Source: Pelomonas sp047654805 (GTDB lineage Bacteria; Pseudomonadota; Gammaproteobacteria; Burkholderiales; Burkholderiaceae_C). Taken from it: 64,000 bases of DNA. Shown here one piece after another: positions 46,988-55,383 of this stretch (its first letter is position 1; each line of letters begins with the position of its first letter). The stretch is taken from positions 5,332,001 to 5,396,000 of the forward strand of contig NZ_JASGIV010000001.1 in the NCBI RefSeq assembly GCF_047654805.1, written 5' to 3'. The notes beneath the pieces are model-generated. The model had not been told where the DNA came from and searched no databases. It worked only from the letters and a program-made list of their open reading frames with translations. The position numbers and the translations under genes were made by a program.

Positions 46988-48160
46988 TCAGCGCGCCAGC
47001 ACGTCAAGCAGGCGGCCTATGCTGTCCAGGTTGTGCACGGGCAGGTGGCGGCTCACCTGGGGCAATAGCGCCTGTACGCCCGCCGCGCGCGGCTCGAAGC
47101 CGTCGAAGCGCAGCAGCGGGTTGAGCCACAGCAGCTCGCGGCAGGACAGCCGCAGCCGCTCGGCCTCGCGGGCGAGGCCGGGGCTGCAGGGAGCATCACC
47201 ATCGGGGCTACGCTCCAGCCCATCGGTGACCAGCAGTACCGTGGCCGTGCCGCTGCCCAGTACGCGGCGCGCCCAGTCGCGGTTGAAGACATGCAGGCTG
47301 TGGCTGATGCGCGTGCCGCCCGCCCAGTCCGGCACGACCGACGCCGCGGCGGCCAACGCGGCGTCGGGATCGCGGCCCTGCAGCTGGCGCGTGATGCGCG
47401 TCAGGCGAGTGCCGAAGACGAAGGCCTCGACGACGGGCCGCTCGCGCAGGCCGGGACCAGGGTTCAGCAGGCCATGGGCAAGCTGCAGCAGCACGCGCGA
47501 GTAGCGGCCCATGGAGCCCGAGATGTCGGCCAGCAGCACCAGCGGTGTGGCGCGTGAGCAGGCATGCTCGCGCTGCGGAGGGGCTGGCGCGTGACGGGCC
47601 TCTGCGCGCAGCGTCGCGCGCCAGTCGATGCGGCCGCGCGGTGCCGGTTCGTGGCGGCGTGCCAGGCGCCGCGCCAATCCCGGCTGCAGCGCGGCCAGCG
47701 CGCGCCGCGCCGCATTCCATTCGGCGGTGCTCATGGTGTCGAAGTCGCGGCGCTGCAGCAGCTCGTGGTCGCCTGCGTCCAGGCGGGCCTCGACGTCGAC
47801 CTGCTCGGTGCGGGACGGCGCAGCAGGGCGCGGCGGGAACAGCGCGTCGGCGAGGCGCCGGTTCTCGGGCGGCGGCGGGGCAGCCGCCTGCGCCTGGGCC
47901 TGGGGAAGCAGCAAGGCCATGATGCGGCTCAGCAGGTCCGGGTCACGCCAGAACACATGGAAGGCTTGCTCGAACAGCGGCCGGTGTTCGGGTCGGTCGA
48001 CGAGGCATGTGGCCAGCGACGCCTTGAAGTCGGCCCGTGAGGCCAGCCCGCCGACCTCCAGGGCCCGGGTGGCGAGCATCAGCCGGTCCGTGCCGACGGG
48101 CAGGCCCGCGGTGCGCAGCACGCGGCCGAAGTGCAGGACGTTCTCCGCCAGCCTGTCCAT
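46988..48160 (-). CDS. CoxE-type von Willebrand factor A domain protein
   Basis: A 390-residue VWA protein of the CoxE family (MDRLAENVLHFGRVLRTAGLPVGTDRL; the metal-binding MIDAS motif in LLADISGSMGRYSRVLLQL; a later TVLLVTDGLERSP). CoxE works with the AAA+ protein CoxD to insert sulphur and copper into the active site of CO dehydrogenase-type enzymes. The start at 48160 is 4 bp after the stop of the moxR/coxD-type gene, so the pair is cotranscribed. Upstream in-frame sequence to 48259 is not family-like. Confidence 0.88.
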   Translation of the reverse strand: MDRLAENVLHFGRVLRTAGLPVGTDRLMLATRALEVGGLASRADFKASLATCLVDRPEHRPLFEQAFHVFWRDPDLLSRIMALLLPQAQAQAAAPPPPENRRLADALFPPRPAAPSRTEQVDVEARLDAGDHELLQRRDFDTMSTAEWNAARRALAALQPGLARRLARRHEPAPRGRIDWRATLRAEARHAPAPPQREHACSRATPLVLLADISGSMGRYSRVLLQLAHGLLNPGPGLRERPVVEAFVFGTRLTRITRQLQGRDPDAALAAAASVVPDWAGGTRISHSLHVFNRDWARRVLGSGTATVLLVTDGLERSPDGDAPCSPGLAREAERLRLSCRELLWLNPLLRFDGFEPRAAGVQALLPQVSRHLPVHNLDSIGRLLDVLAR

Positions 48161-48164
48161 GGCG

Positions 48165-49061
48165 TCAGGCGCGCGCATGCTCGCGCAGCTCAGCCAGCAG
48201 GCGCGCAGCCTCGCCGCCCTGCATGCGGACGATGTCGTCCTGATACTTGAGCAGCACACCCAGCGTGGATTGCACGGTGGCGGGATCCAGGCTGACGGCG
48301 TTCAGCTCGATGAGCGCGCGCGACCAGTCCAGCGTCTCGGCCAACCCCGGCAGCTTGTAGAGGTCCAGCGCGCGCAGGCCCTGCACGAAGGCGACGACCT
48401 GCCGGGCCAGCCGCTGCTCGATGTGCGGCAGGCGGGTACGCACGATAGCGAGCTCGCGCGCGGCATCGGGGAATTCCACCCAGTGGTAGAGGCAGCGGCG
48501 CTTGACGGCGTCGTGGATCTCGCGGCTGCGGTTGCTCGTCAGAACGACCAGTGGCGGTGTGGCGGCCGCTATCGCGCCCAGTTCCGGCACGCTGATCTGG
48601 AAGTCGGCCAGGAACTCCAGCAAGAAGGCCTCGAAGGGCGCATCGGCGCGGTCCAGCTCGTCGATGAGTAGGACGGGCGCGGGCGTGGTGGTCAGGGCCT
48701 GCAGCAGGGGGCGCTCGATGAGGAAGCGGCGCGCGAAGAGCTCATCCGCCGTGCGCTCACGCTCGTGGGCCTGTGCGAGACGGATCTCCAGCATCTGCCG
48801 CGCGTAATTCCACTCGTAGGCCGCCGCCGCCAGGTCCAGTCCTTCGTAGCACTGCAGGCGGATCAGCGGCCGCTGCAGCGCAGCGGCTAGTGCCGCAGCG
48901 ATGGCGGTCTTGCCGGTGCCGGGCGCGCCCTCCAGAAGCAGAGGACGGGCCAGGCGCAGCGCGAGGAAGGCGGCGGTCGCCAGCTCGCGCGAGGGCAGAT
49001 AGGCCTGGGCCTGCAGGCCTTCGGCGACGGCGTCGATGCTGTCCGGGAGGGGATTGGGCAC
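48165..49061 (-). CDS. MoxR/CoxD-type AAA+ ATPase
   Basis: A 298-residue AAA+ chaperone: Walker A EGAPGTGKTAIAAAL near residue 43, Walker B VLLIDELDRAD, sensor 1 VVLTSNRSREIHDAVKRRC. The QCYEGLDLAAAAYEWNYARQML insert marks the CoxD branch of MoxR proteins. It is expected to act with the adjacent CoxE-type VWA protein in metallocentre maturation. No coxL/M/S genes are in this window. Confidence 0.92.
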   Translation of the reverse strand: MPNPLPDSIDAVAEGLQAQAYLPSRELATAAFLALRLARPLLLEGAPGTGKTAIAAALAAALQRPLIRLQCYEGLDLAAAAYEWNYARQMLEIRLAQAHERERTADELFARRFLIERPLLQALTTTPAPVLLIDELDRADAPFEAFLLEFLADFQISVPELGAIAAATPPLVVLTSNRSREIHDAVKRRCLYHWVEFPDAARELAIVRTRLPHIEQRLARQVVAFVQGLRALDLYKLPGLAETLDWSRALIELNAVSLDPATVQSTLGVLLKYQDDIVRMQGGEAARLLAELREHARA

Positions 49062-49176
49062 GGCGGGCCTTGCGGGTGGCTGTGTGGCGTGAGTATGCGG
49101 TGTGCCGCGCCAGGTTTCACCACGTGGACGGGGCGAGCGCTTAAGCTGGCGGCCTCATCCACGCATCCAGCCAGCC

Positions 49177-49398
49177 ATGAACTTCACCAAGATCGTCGGA
49201 GTGCTTCTCCTCATCGCCGGCGCGGCCAGCCTGGCTACGGGTGGCTTCAGCTACACCAAGGACAGCACCGTCGTGAAGCTGGGGCCGCTAGAGCTGTCGG
49301 CCAAGGAGAAGGAGGAGGTCAACCTGCCAGTCTGGCTGGGCGTGGGTGCGATCGCGGTGGGCGGGCTGCTGCTGCTTTTCGGCGGCCGCAAGGGCTGA
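49177..49398 (+). CDS. Small DUF3185-like membrane protein
   Basis: A 73-residue protein with two membrane helices (MNFTKIVGVLLLIAGAASLA and LPVWLGVGAIAVGGLLLLFG) joined by a short charged loop (KLGPLELSAKEKEEVN). This is the pattern of DUF3185 proteins of unknown role. The DUF924 gene starts 6 bp after its stop. Confidence 0.72.
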   Translation: MNFTKIVGVLLLIAGAASLATGGFSYTKDSTVVKLGPLELSAKEKEEVNLPVWLGVGAIAVGGLLLLFGGRKG

Positions 49399-49403
49399 AG
49401 GCC

Positions 49404-49940
49404 GTGCACGACACGGTGCTGCGCTTTTGGTTCGAGGAGACCTCGCCTGCCCAATGGTGGAAGGTCGATCCGGCCTTCGACGAACGGGTCCGCAGCCGCT
49501 TCGGCGCGCTGCACGAGCGGGCGGCACGTTGCGAGCTCTTCGCCTGGCGCGCGACGGCCGAGGGCCGGCTGGCCGAGGTCATCGTGCTGGACCAGTTCGC
49601 GCGCAACATCCATCGCGGTACGCCGCTTGCGTTCGCGGGCGACCCGCTGGCGCTGGCCCTCGCGCAGGAGGCGGTCGCCGTTGGCGCGGACCTGGCTCTC
49701 CCCATAGAGCGGCGCGCTTTCCTCTACCTGCCATATATGCACAGTGAGTCCGCGGCAATCCATGCCGTGGGCGAGCCGCTGATGCGCGAGCGTGCTCCGC
49801 AGCACACGCATGAGTTCGAGCTCAAGCACAAGGCCATCGTCGACCGTTTCGGCCGCTACCCGCACCGCAACGCCGTCCTGGGCCGCGCGTCGACGACCGA
49901 GGAAGCGGTCTTCCTGACCCAGCCGGGGTCCAGCTTCTAG
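49404..49940 (+). CDS. DUF924-family protein
   Basis: A 178-residue protein of DUF924 with the typical start HDTVLRFWFEETSPAQWWKVDPAFDERVRSRF and the blocks VIVLDQFARNIHRGTPLAFAGD and FLYLPYMHSESAAIHA. The family folds as a tetratricopeptide-like helical bundle with no known activity. The GTG at 49404 is the only start close to the family N-terminus. Its stop overlaps the end of the convergent gene at 49937. Confidence 0.87.
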   Translation: MHDTVLRFWFEETSPAQWWKVDPAFDERVRSRFGALHERAARCELFAWRATAEGRLAEVIVLDQFARNIHRGTPLAFAGDPLALALAQEAVAVGADLALPIERRAFLYLPYMHSESAAIHAVGEPLMRERAPQHTHEFELKHKAIVDRFGRYPHRNAVLGRASTTEEAVFLTQPGSSF

Positions 49941-50230
49941 ATGTCCAGCCGGTAGACCACCGCAGCGGCGCGCTCGCTGGCGCTGTGGCCGCGCAGGGCC
50001 TTGTCCCACTCCGGGCCGTCGGCGCCGGCCGATGCCGATGCGTTCTGCGTCATGACGGCGATCTCCTCGGTACCGGCGTCGAACTCGCCGACCAGTTCGC
50101 GGCTGTCGAGAAACAGCTTGGCCACAGGGCCGGCGCTCGATGCGATGACGACCAAGTAGCGGGAGACCTGGCGGTGTTCCTGCTGGGCGTGCCGCGATGG
50201 CAGTTCATGACCGAAACCCTGGTTCATCAT
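49937..50230 (-). CDS. Hypothetical protein
   Basis: A 97-residue protein with a hydrophobic first strand (SRYLVVIASSAGPVAKLFLDSRELVGEFDAGTEEIAVMTQN) that looks like a small alpha/beta domain and a charged C-terminal part (GPEWDKALRGHSASERAAAVVYRLDI). No family is recognised. The start could be at MMNQGF or at a later codon near the VSRYLVV segment. It is divergent from the beta-helix protein gene and overlaps the DUF924 gene by 4 bp. Confidence 0.55.
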   Translation of the reverse strand: MMNQGFGHELPSRHAQQEHRQVSRYLVVIASSAGPVAKLFLDSRELVGEFDAGTEEIAVMTQNASASAGADGPEWDKALRGHSASERAAAVVYRLDI

Positions 50231-50325
50231 CCGGCCTCCTCACCTTTGCAGGCTGCGCAAGTGGTGACCATTGTGCGCCCGCCGCGCCCGGCGTAACCCT
50301 GATGCCCGAGCGCCTTCGTCATGAT

Positions 50326-50353
50326 CCAATTGCGCAATTGGAACCGATTCCAA
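50326..50353. promoter_or_regulatory. Perfect 16-bp palindrome overlapping a LacI-type operator
   Basis: Two palindromes sit 25-52 bp before the start codon of the beta-helix gene. CCAATTGCGCAATTGG (50326-50341) is perfect. TTGGAACCGATTCCAA (50338-50353) has one mismatched pair and the CG centre and TGGAACC half-site of LacI/GalR-family operators. They share four bases, so binding of two proteins, or of one protein in two registers, would exclude each other. Position fits repression of the gene that follows. Confidence 0.6.
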
Positions 50354-50377
50354 ACAGAGGATTGGCGAGGACGGGAC

Positions 50378-52141
50378 ATGCAGGGCAAGACAGGAACAAG
50401 CCGCGTCGGCGATGTGGCGGCACGGATGGTGGCGGGCGGGGTGCTGGCCGCCGGTGTGGCGGCCGGGGCCGCGGCAGGCGAGGTGCCGGACTTCGGTCCC
50501 CATGTCCACGTCCTGGACCCGGCCATGCCCGGCTTGCAGCAGCGTATCGATGACATCTACGCGGCCCAGCAGCCCAACCATTTCGGCCCACGCCGCGATG
50601 CCATCCTGCTCAAACCAGGCACCTACGAGGGCCTGCGCATTCCGGTGGGCTTCTACACGCAGGTGCTGGGCCTTGGGGCACATCCGGACGATGTGCACGT
50701 CATCGGCGACCTGCGCTCCACGGCCTTCCTCGACAACGACAACGCGACGCAGAACTTCTGGCGCGGCGCCGAGAACTTCTCGGTGACACCCACGCTGGGC
50801 ATTGGTGACAACACCCTGCAGTGGGCGGTATCCCAGGCTATCCCGTTCCGGCGCATGCATGTGCGCGGCAACATCCGGCTCAACCAGCGCAACGGCTGGG
50901 CCAGCGGCGGCTGGTTCGCGGACGTGCTGGTGGACGGCCGGGTCGACTCGGCGACGCAGCAGCAGTGGATCTCGCGCAACAGCCGTTGGGGCAGCTGGAC
51001 GGGCTCGAACTGGAACATGGTGTTCGTCGGCGTGCATGGTGCCCCCGAGGGCGAGTTCCCGACGCCGGGCCAGCGCTTCACCCGGATCGCGAAGACGCCG
51101 CTGGTGCGCGAGAAGCCCTATCTCTTCATTGATCCCAAGGGCGGCTACGCCGTGCGCGTGCCGGCGCTGCGACGCGACAGCGTCGGTATCTCCTGGGCGA
51201 ATGGCGCCACGGCGCCGGGCCGGACGCTGCCTATCGACCAGTTCCATATCGCCAGGCCCGGCGACACGGCGAAGACCCTCAACGCCCAGCTGGCGGCCGG
51301 CCGGCATCTGCTGTTCACGCCGGGGGAATACCTGCTGGCTGAGACGCTGCAGGTGAAACGCCCCGGCACCGTCGTGCTGGGCATCGGCTTCCCGACGCTG
51401 CGATCTGACAACGGCCAGCCGCTGCTGAAGACGGCGGACGTGAGCGGACTGACGATCTCAGGCCTGTTCCTGGATGCCGGCCAGGCCGACTCCGGTGTGT
51501 TGATGGAAGTGGCGCCGCCCGGCTCCAAGAAGCGCCACAAGACCGACCCCATCGTGCTGCACGACCTGTTCTTCCGCGTTGGCGGTGCAGCCGCCGGTCA
51601 GGTGACGACCGCGTTGCGTATCCACGCTCACGACACGCTGGTAGACCACACCTGGGTCTGGCGCGCCGACCATGGTGCCGGCGTCGGCTGGACGAGCAAC
51701 CCGGCCGCCCACGGCCTTTGGGTGAATGGCGAGGACGTGACGATCTATGGGCTCTTCGTGGAGCACTTTCAGAAGGCGCAGGTCGTCTGGCAGGGGAACG
51801 GCGGGCGGGTCTACTTCTACCAGTCGGAGATCCCGTACGACCCGCCCACCCAACCGGAGTGGACCAGCGCCACCGGTCGCGGCCATGCGGCCTATCAGGT
51901 GGGCGACTCGGTGACCCGTCACGAGGCATGGGGCCTGGGCGTCTACAGCGTCTTCCTCAAGCCCGACGTCGTGCTGGATCGGGCCATCGAGGCGCCGCGC
52001 CGGCCGGGCGTGCGCTTTCATCACATGATCACGGTCTGCCTAGTCGACAAGGGCAGTATCGAGCACGTCATCAACGACACCGGCGAGGCGGCCCGCTGCA
52101 AGGGGAGCAGCAACACGGCGACGTTGAAGGCCTATCCCTGA
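50378..52141 (+). CDS. Secreted right-handed beta-helix protein
   Basis: A 587-residue exported protein: signal peptide MQGKTGTSRVGDVAARMVAG to about residue 35, then repeated strand-turn motifs of a right-handed beta-helix. The recognisable pattern (GTYEGLRIPVGFYTQVLGLGAHPDDV, NATQNFWRGAENF, WNMVFVGVHGAPEGEFP, GLFVEHFQKAQVVWQGNGGR and HEAWGLGVYS) is that of secreted proteins common in actinomycetes, sometimes labelled adenylyl cyclase or coagulation factor 5/8-like without biochemical support. Polysaccharide binding or cleavage is plausible. The ATG at 50378 follows a GGACGGGAC purine-rich leader. The operator upstream suggests sugar-responsive control. Confidence 0.82.
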   Translation: MQGKTGTSRVGDVAARMVAGGVLAAGVAAGAAAGEVPDFGPHVHVLDPAMPGLQQRIDDIYAAQQPNHFGPRRDAILLKPGTYEGLRIPVGFYTQVLGLGAHPDDVHVIGDLRSTAFLDNDNATQNFWRGAENFSVTPTLGIGDNTLQWAVSQAIPFRRMHVRGNIRLNQRNGWASGGWFADVLVDGRVDSATQQQWISRNSRWGSWTGSNWNMVFVGVHGAPEGEFPTPGQRFTRIAKTPLVREKPYLFIDPKGGYAVRVPALRRDSVGISWANGATAPGRTLPIDQFHIARPGDTAKTLNAQLAAGRHLLFTPGEYLLAETLQVKRPGTVVLGIGFPTLRSDNGQPLLKTADVSGLTISGLFLDAGQADSGVLMEVAPPGSKKRHKTDPIVLHDLFFRVGGAAAGQVTTALRIHAHDTLVDHTWVWRADHGAGVGWTSNPAAHGLWVNGEDVTIYGLFVEHFQKAQVVWQGNGGRVYFYQSEIPYDPPTQPEWTSATGRGHAAYQVGDSVTRHEAWGLGVYSVFLKPDVVLDRAIEAPRRPGVRFHHMITVCLVDKGSIEHVINDTGEAARCKGSSNTATLKAYP

Positions 52142-52173
52142 GGGCGGGAGGAGAACGGCCCCTGCGCGTGCCC

Positions 52174-52202
52174 CAAAAAAAGCGGGCACCCGAAGGCGCC
52201 CG
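52174..52202 (-). terminator. Rho-independent terminator of pckG
   Basis: On the minus strand an 8-bp stem (CGGGCGCC with GGTGCCCG, one G-T pair; plus-strand 52183-52190 and 52195-52202) closed by a TTCG tetraloop, followed by seven T residues (plus-strand A run at 52175-52181). It stands 34 bp past the pckG stop. The beta-helix gene ends 33 bp away on the other strand. Confidence 0.85.
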
Positions 52203-52235
52203 TTCAAGGTGTCACCGGACGGGTGAAACGATCGT

Positions 52236-54110
52236 TCAGCGGTCCTCGCGGGCGAGGCGCTCCTCGATGCGGGCCTTGACGGCCGGCAGCGCGGCGGGCA
52301 GGTGGTACGCGAGCTGGGCGAACAGCTCGTCGTGCAGCTTCATCTCGGCCTGCCATTCGGCGGCATCGATGCGGGTGACGGTATCGAACTGCTGCCGGGA
52401 AAAGTCCAGGCCGTCCCAGTTCAGGTCGCCATAGCCTGGCGTGACGCCGAAGACATGCTCCTCGCCGCCGCCCTGGCCTTCCAGGCGATCCAGCATCCAC
52501 TTCAGCACGCGCATGTTCTCACCGTAGCCGGGCCAGACGAACTTGCCGTCCGCGCCCTTGCGGAACCAGTTGACGCAGTAGATCGCGGGCAGCCTGGCGC
52601 CCGCGGCCTGGAGCTTCGCACCCAGATCCAACCAGTGCTGGAAGTAGTCGGCCATGTTGTAGCCCATGAAGGGCAGCATCGCGAACGGGTCCCGGCGTAC
52701 AACGCCTTGCTGGCCGGCAGCCGCGGCCGTGGTCTCGGAACCCATGGTCGCGGCCATGTAGACGCCTTCGGTCCAGTCGCGCGCCTCGGTCACCAGCGGT
52801 ACGGTCGTGGAGCGGCGGCCGCCGAAGATGAAGGCGTCGATGGCCACGCCGGCGGGGTTGTCCCAGTTGGCGTCCAGCGCCGGGTTGTTGGTCGCAGCGA
52901 CAGTGAAGCGTGCGTTGGGGTGGGCGGCCTTGGCACCAGTCTCTCGAGCGATGGCGGGCGTCCAGTCCTTGCCCTGCCAGTCGATGCAGTGGGCCGGTGG
53001 CGCGTCCGTCATGCCTTCCCACCAAACGTCGCCGTCGTCCGTCAGCGCCACATTCGTGAAGATCACGTCGCGCGCCAGGCTGTCCATGCAGTTGGGGTTG
53101 GTGTGCGAGTTCGTGCCCGGGGCCACGCCGAAGTAACCCGCCTCGGGATTGATCGCGTACAGGCGGCCATCGGCGCCGGGCTTGATCCAGGCGATGTCAT
53201 CGCCGATGGTGGTGATCTTCCAGCCGGCGAAGGCCTTGGGTGGGATCAGCATCGCGAAGTTGGTCTTGCCACAGGCGCTGGGGAAGGCGGCAGCGACGTG
53301 CATCTTCTTGCCGGTGGGGCTTTCGACGCCCAGTACCAGCATGTGCTCGGCCAGCCAGCCCTGGTCGCGGCCCATGGTGGAGGCGATGCGCAGCGCGAAG
53401 CACTTCTTGCCCAGCAAAGCGTTGCCGCCGTAGCCCGAGCCATAGCTCCAGATCTCGCGCGTTTCAGGGAAGTGGACGATGTACTTGGTCTTGTTGCAGG
53501 GCCAGGACACGTCGGCCTGGCCGGGTTGCAGCGGTGCACCCACGGTGTGCACGCAGGGCACGAAGTCGCCGTCGCCGCCCAGCAGTTCGATGACGGCGCG
53601 GCCCATGCGCGTCATGGTGCGCATGTTGACGGCGACGTAGGGGCTGTCGCTGAGCTCCACGCCGATATGGGCGATGGGGCTGCCAAGCGGCCCCATGGAG
53701 AACGGCACGACGTACAGCGTGCGACCGCGCATGCAGCCCTTGAACAGTGCCTGCTCGCCGGTCTGCAGCAGCGCGCGCATCTCGGACGGGACCATCCAGT
53801 TGTTGGTAGGGCCGGCGTCTTCCTTCTTTTCGGAGCAGATGAAGGTGCGGTCTTCGACGCGGGCCACGTCGCTGGGGTCCGAGTTGGCCAGGTAGCTGCC
53901 AGGGCGCAGGACGGGGTTGAGCTTCTTGAAGGTGCCTGCCGCGACGAGTTGGTCGCACAGGCGCTGGTATTCCTCGTCGCTGCCGTCGCACCAGTAGACG
54001 TCGGCTGCCTCGGTCAGCGCAGCGATCTCGGCGACCCAGGCGATCAGCCGGGCGTGTTTTACATAGGTGGGCAGATTCAGGCGCAAGCCCTGCATCAGCG
54101 GTTGGTTCAT
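52236..54110 (-). CDS. pckG: GTP-dependent phosphoenolpyruvate carboxykinase
   Basis: Decarboxylates oxaloacetate to phosphoenolpyruvate with GTP, the first step of gluconeogenesis. The 624 residues include the P-loop in AAFPSACGKTNFAMLIPP (about 284), the metal site in TIGDDIAWIK, the mobile lid (ATMGSETTAAAAG) and FGGRRSTTVPLV. The ATG at 54110 (MNQPLMQGLRLN) is preferred to one six codons earlier because it matches the family start. It ends with a strong terminator. Confidence 0.97.
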   Translation of the reverse strand: MNQPLMQGLRLNLPTYVKHARLIAWVAEIAALTEAADVYWCDGSDEEYQRLCDQLVAAGTFKKLNPVLRPGSYLANSDPSDVARVEDRTFICSEKKEDAGPTNNWMVPSEMRALLQTGEQALFKGCMRGRTLYVVPFSMGPLGSPIAHIGVELSDSPYVAVNMRTMTRMGRAVIELLGGDGDFVPCVHTVGAPLQPGQADVSWPCNKTKYIVHFPETREIWSYGSGYGGNALLGKKCFALRIASTMGRDQGWLAEHMLVLGVESPTGKKMHVAAAFPSACGKTNFAMLIPPKAFAGWKITTIGDDIAWIKPGADGRLYAINPEAGYFGVAPGTNSHTNPNCMDSLARDVIFTNVALTDDGDVWWEGMTDAPPAHCIDWQGKDWTPAIARETGAKAAHPNARFTVAATNNPALDANWDNPAGVAIDAFIFGGRRSTTVPLVTEARDWTEGVYMAATMGSETTAAAAGQQGVVRRDPFAMLPFMGYNMADYFQHWLDLGAKLQAAGARLPAIYCVNWFRKGADGKFVWPGYGENMRVLKWMLDRLEGQGGGEEHVFGVTPGYGDLNWDGLDFSRQQFDTVTRIDAAEWQAEMKLHDELFAQLAYHLPAALPAVKARIEERLAREDR

Positions 54111-54697
54111 GGTTGAGGCTCCGATCATGGTGATGTGTTTGGGTCAGCCGTTCGGAGCTGGCCCAAGCACACCGGGCCTTGGGCGCGGATTGTCGAATCC
54201 AATGTAATCACGCCGTAACCGACGAGACTGGTGAGGTCATGCAAAACATGAATAACACCATGCTGGGGCGTCCTTCTGGCTCACGTGCCTTGCGAAGTGG
54301 TGCTGGGGTTTACGCGAAGGTTGCCTGTAATCCAACGCAACTTGTGGCGGCGGCTCGCGCGCCAACGTTGAGGCAGCGCGCTGCGGTCTTCTCTCCACGC
54401 GAGCCTGTTGCCGCCCCGATCCTCGTCCCAAGATGTAGCAGCGCGCTCCTTTCGGGATCCGTTGGGGTCGGGTGGCGCTACCGGTAGACCGGCACGGATA
54501 CTGTGCACAAGCACAGCATTCCCGGCGATGTTGCTTCCGACGCATGCGGTCGTCCGTTCGTTGGGGCGATCCCTCTCGGCGGCTGCTGCGCGATGGCGCA
54601 TGGGGATGGCGCCGTTGTCACATCGCCCGCTATGAACGGTGGTCGTGGCAGCCGTGCGGCATCCGATGCCAGCCGCCGCGAACTGCTCGCCGCGCTA
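54111..54697. other. Intergenic region, no gene recognised
   Basis: The stretch between the pckG start and the HTH gene must hold the pckG promoter on the minus strand. I see no protein-like frame, tRNA or strong hairpin in it. Open frames here have no ribosome site and read as low-complexity shadow sequence. GC content is slightly lower than in the flanking genes near 54190-54340. Confidence 0.4.
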
Positions 54698-55063
54698 CTA
54701 CGCCGTGAACGACCTCAGGAACTGCTTGAGCCGCTTGCGGCCGTCACTGTTCGTACTTCGGTAGGTCTTCAGGGCCTGCGCCAAGAACTGCTGCTCGCCG
54801 GGTGATAGACCCGCCGGCTCGCGCTCTTCATCGAGCCAGCCGGCTTCCTTGCCGCAATGCTTCTCGATCTGCCGGGCCAGCTTGTTGCCGATGGGCCTGG
54901 CCCCGCTCTTGGCCATCGACCACGTGGCCCCGCTCACCTCGATCCGTGCGGCCCAGGCGGCCTCCAGCCCCTTGGGCGGGTCGCCCGCCGCAATGCGCTC
55001 TTCGGCGAACGCCTGGAAGAGCGAGAGGGCGTTGAGTCGGCGAAAGGTCGAGATGCTGGACAC
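54698..55063 (-). CDS. Small repressor-like HTH protein at the edge of the RNA-repair island
   Basis: A 121-residue protein with a phage-repressor-like DNA-binding part (AARIEVSGATWSMAKSGARPIGNKLARQIEKHCGKEAGWLDEE), in which the ASGARPIG-type turn and the QIEKxxGxxxGWLD end are typical of XRE-like repressors of prophages and islands. A helical C-terminus follows (SPGEQQFLAQALKTYRSTNSDGRKRLKQFLRSF). It is divergent from the tRNA array and rtcB cluster and is separated from them by repeated operator-like motifs. No sigma54-type RtcR gene is present, so this protein may be the local regulator; that link is inferred. Confidence 0.7.
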   Translation of the reverse strand: MSSISTFRRLNALSLFQAFAEERIAAGDPPKGLEAAWAARIEVSGATWSMAKSGARPIGNKLARQIEKHCGKEAGWLDEEREPAGLSPGEQQFLAQALKTYRSTNSDGRKRLKQFLRSFTA

Positions 55064-55068
55064 GGCGG

Positions 55069-55140
55069 GTGTTGTTAAAACACTTCACACTCATTCTAGG
55101 TGGTCGCGCCGGGTTGACTGGTTCGTGAACACTCTTCACA
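55069..55140. promoter_or_regulatory. Operator-like repeats in front of the HTH gene
   Basis: The DNA upstream of the HTH gene is AT-richer than the surroundings. It holds an inverted repeat GTGTT-N5-AACAC (55069-55083), the direct repeat AACACTTCACA (55079-55089) and its longer version AACACTCTTCACA (55128-55140), and the small palindrome GTTCGTGAAC (55121-55130). The spacing of about 50 bp between repeats and the position between divergent units fit autoregulation by the HTH protein and control of the rightward transcript. Confidence 0.45.
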
Positions 55141-55184
55141 ATTCGCACATTCGTTGATTCAACCCCAACCACCTCGGTCTCGTC

Positions 55185-55349
55185 ATGTCCTGCTCAGCTA
55201 TCGCCACTAACGCCAAGCGCCCCTTCTCGGGCGAGATGGCCTTGCGTGCCGCTGCGGGTCGCCATGAGAGCGCGCTGGCTCCGAGCCGGCCGCGCCATGA
55301 CCGATACGAGGGTGATGCAACACCACCGGGGAAAGTTCCAGCCCGCTGA
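55185..55349 (+). CDS. Possible 54-codon ORF in the leader of the island
   Basis: An ATG-initiated frame (MSCSAIATNAKRPFSGEMAL) that runs to a TGA 35 bp before the terminator at 55384. It has no clear ribosome site and no recognised similarity. It may be a leader peptide for attenuation or may not be translated at all; the segment could equally be a structured non-coding RNA. Confidence 0.2.
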   Translation: MSCSAIATNAKRPFSGEMALRAAAGRHESALAPSRPRHDRYEGDATPPGKVPAR

Positions 55350-55362
55350 AGCTTTCAACCTC

Positions 55363-55383
55363 CAGGGATCTTGCGATCCCCTG
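55363..55383 (+). other. Hairpin preceding the terminator
   Basis: CAGGGATC pairs with GATCCCTG (one extra C bulged on the 3' side) around a TTGC loop. It abuts the terminator stem that follows without a gap, so the two hairpins stack end to end, as in attenuators and the 3' ends of structured RNAs. Confidence 0.5.

Noticed and set aside
45932..49061. A functional CO dehydrogenase operon
   Set aside because: No large, medium or small subunit genes are present; only maturation-type genes occur.
52302..54116. 604-codon plus-strand frame
   Set aside because: Antisense to pckG; rich in Val/Ala/His from mirrored codons and lacking motifs.
54239..54487. Small plus-strand frame starting MQNMNNTMLGRPSG
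   Set aside because: No ribosome site, no similarity and low-complexity C-terminus; treated as non-coding.
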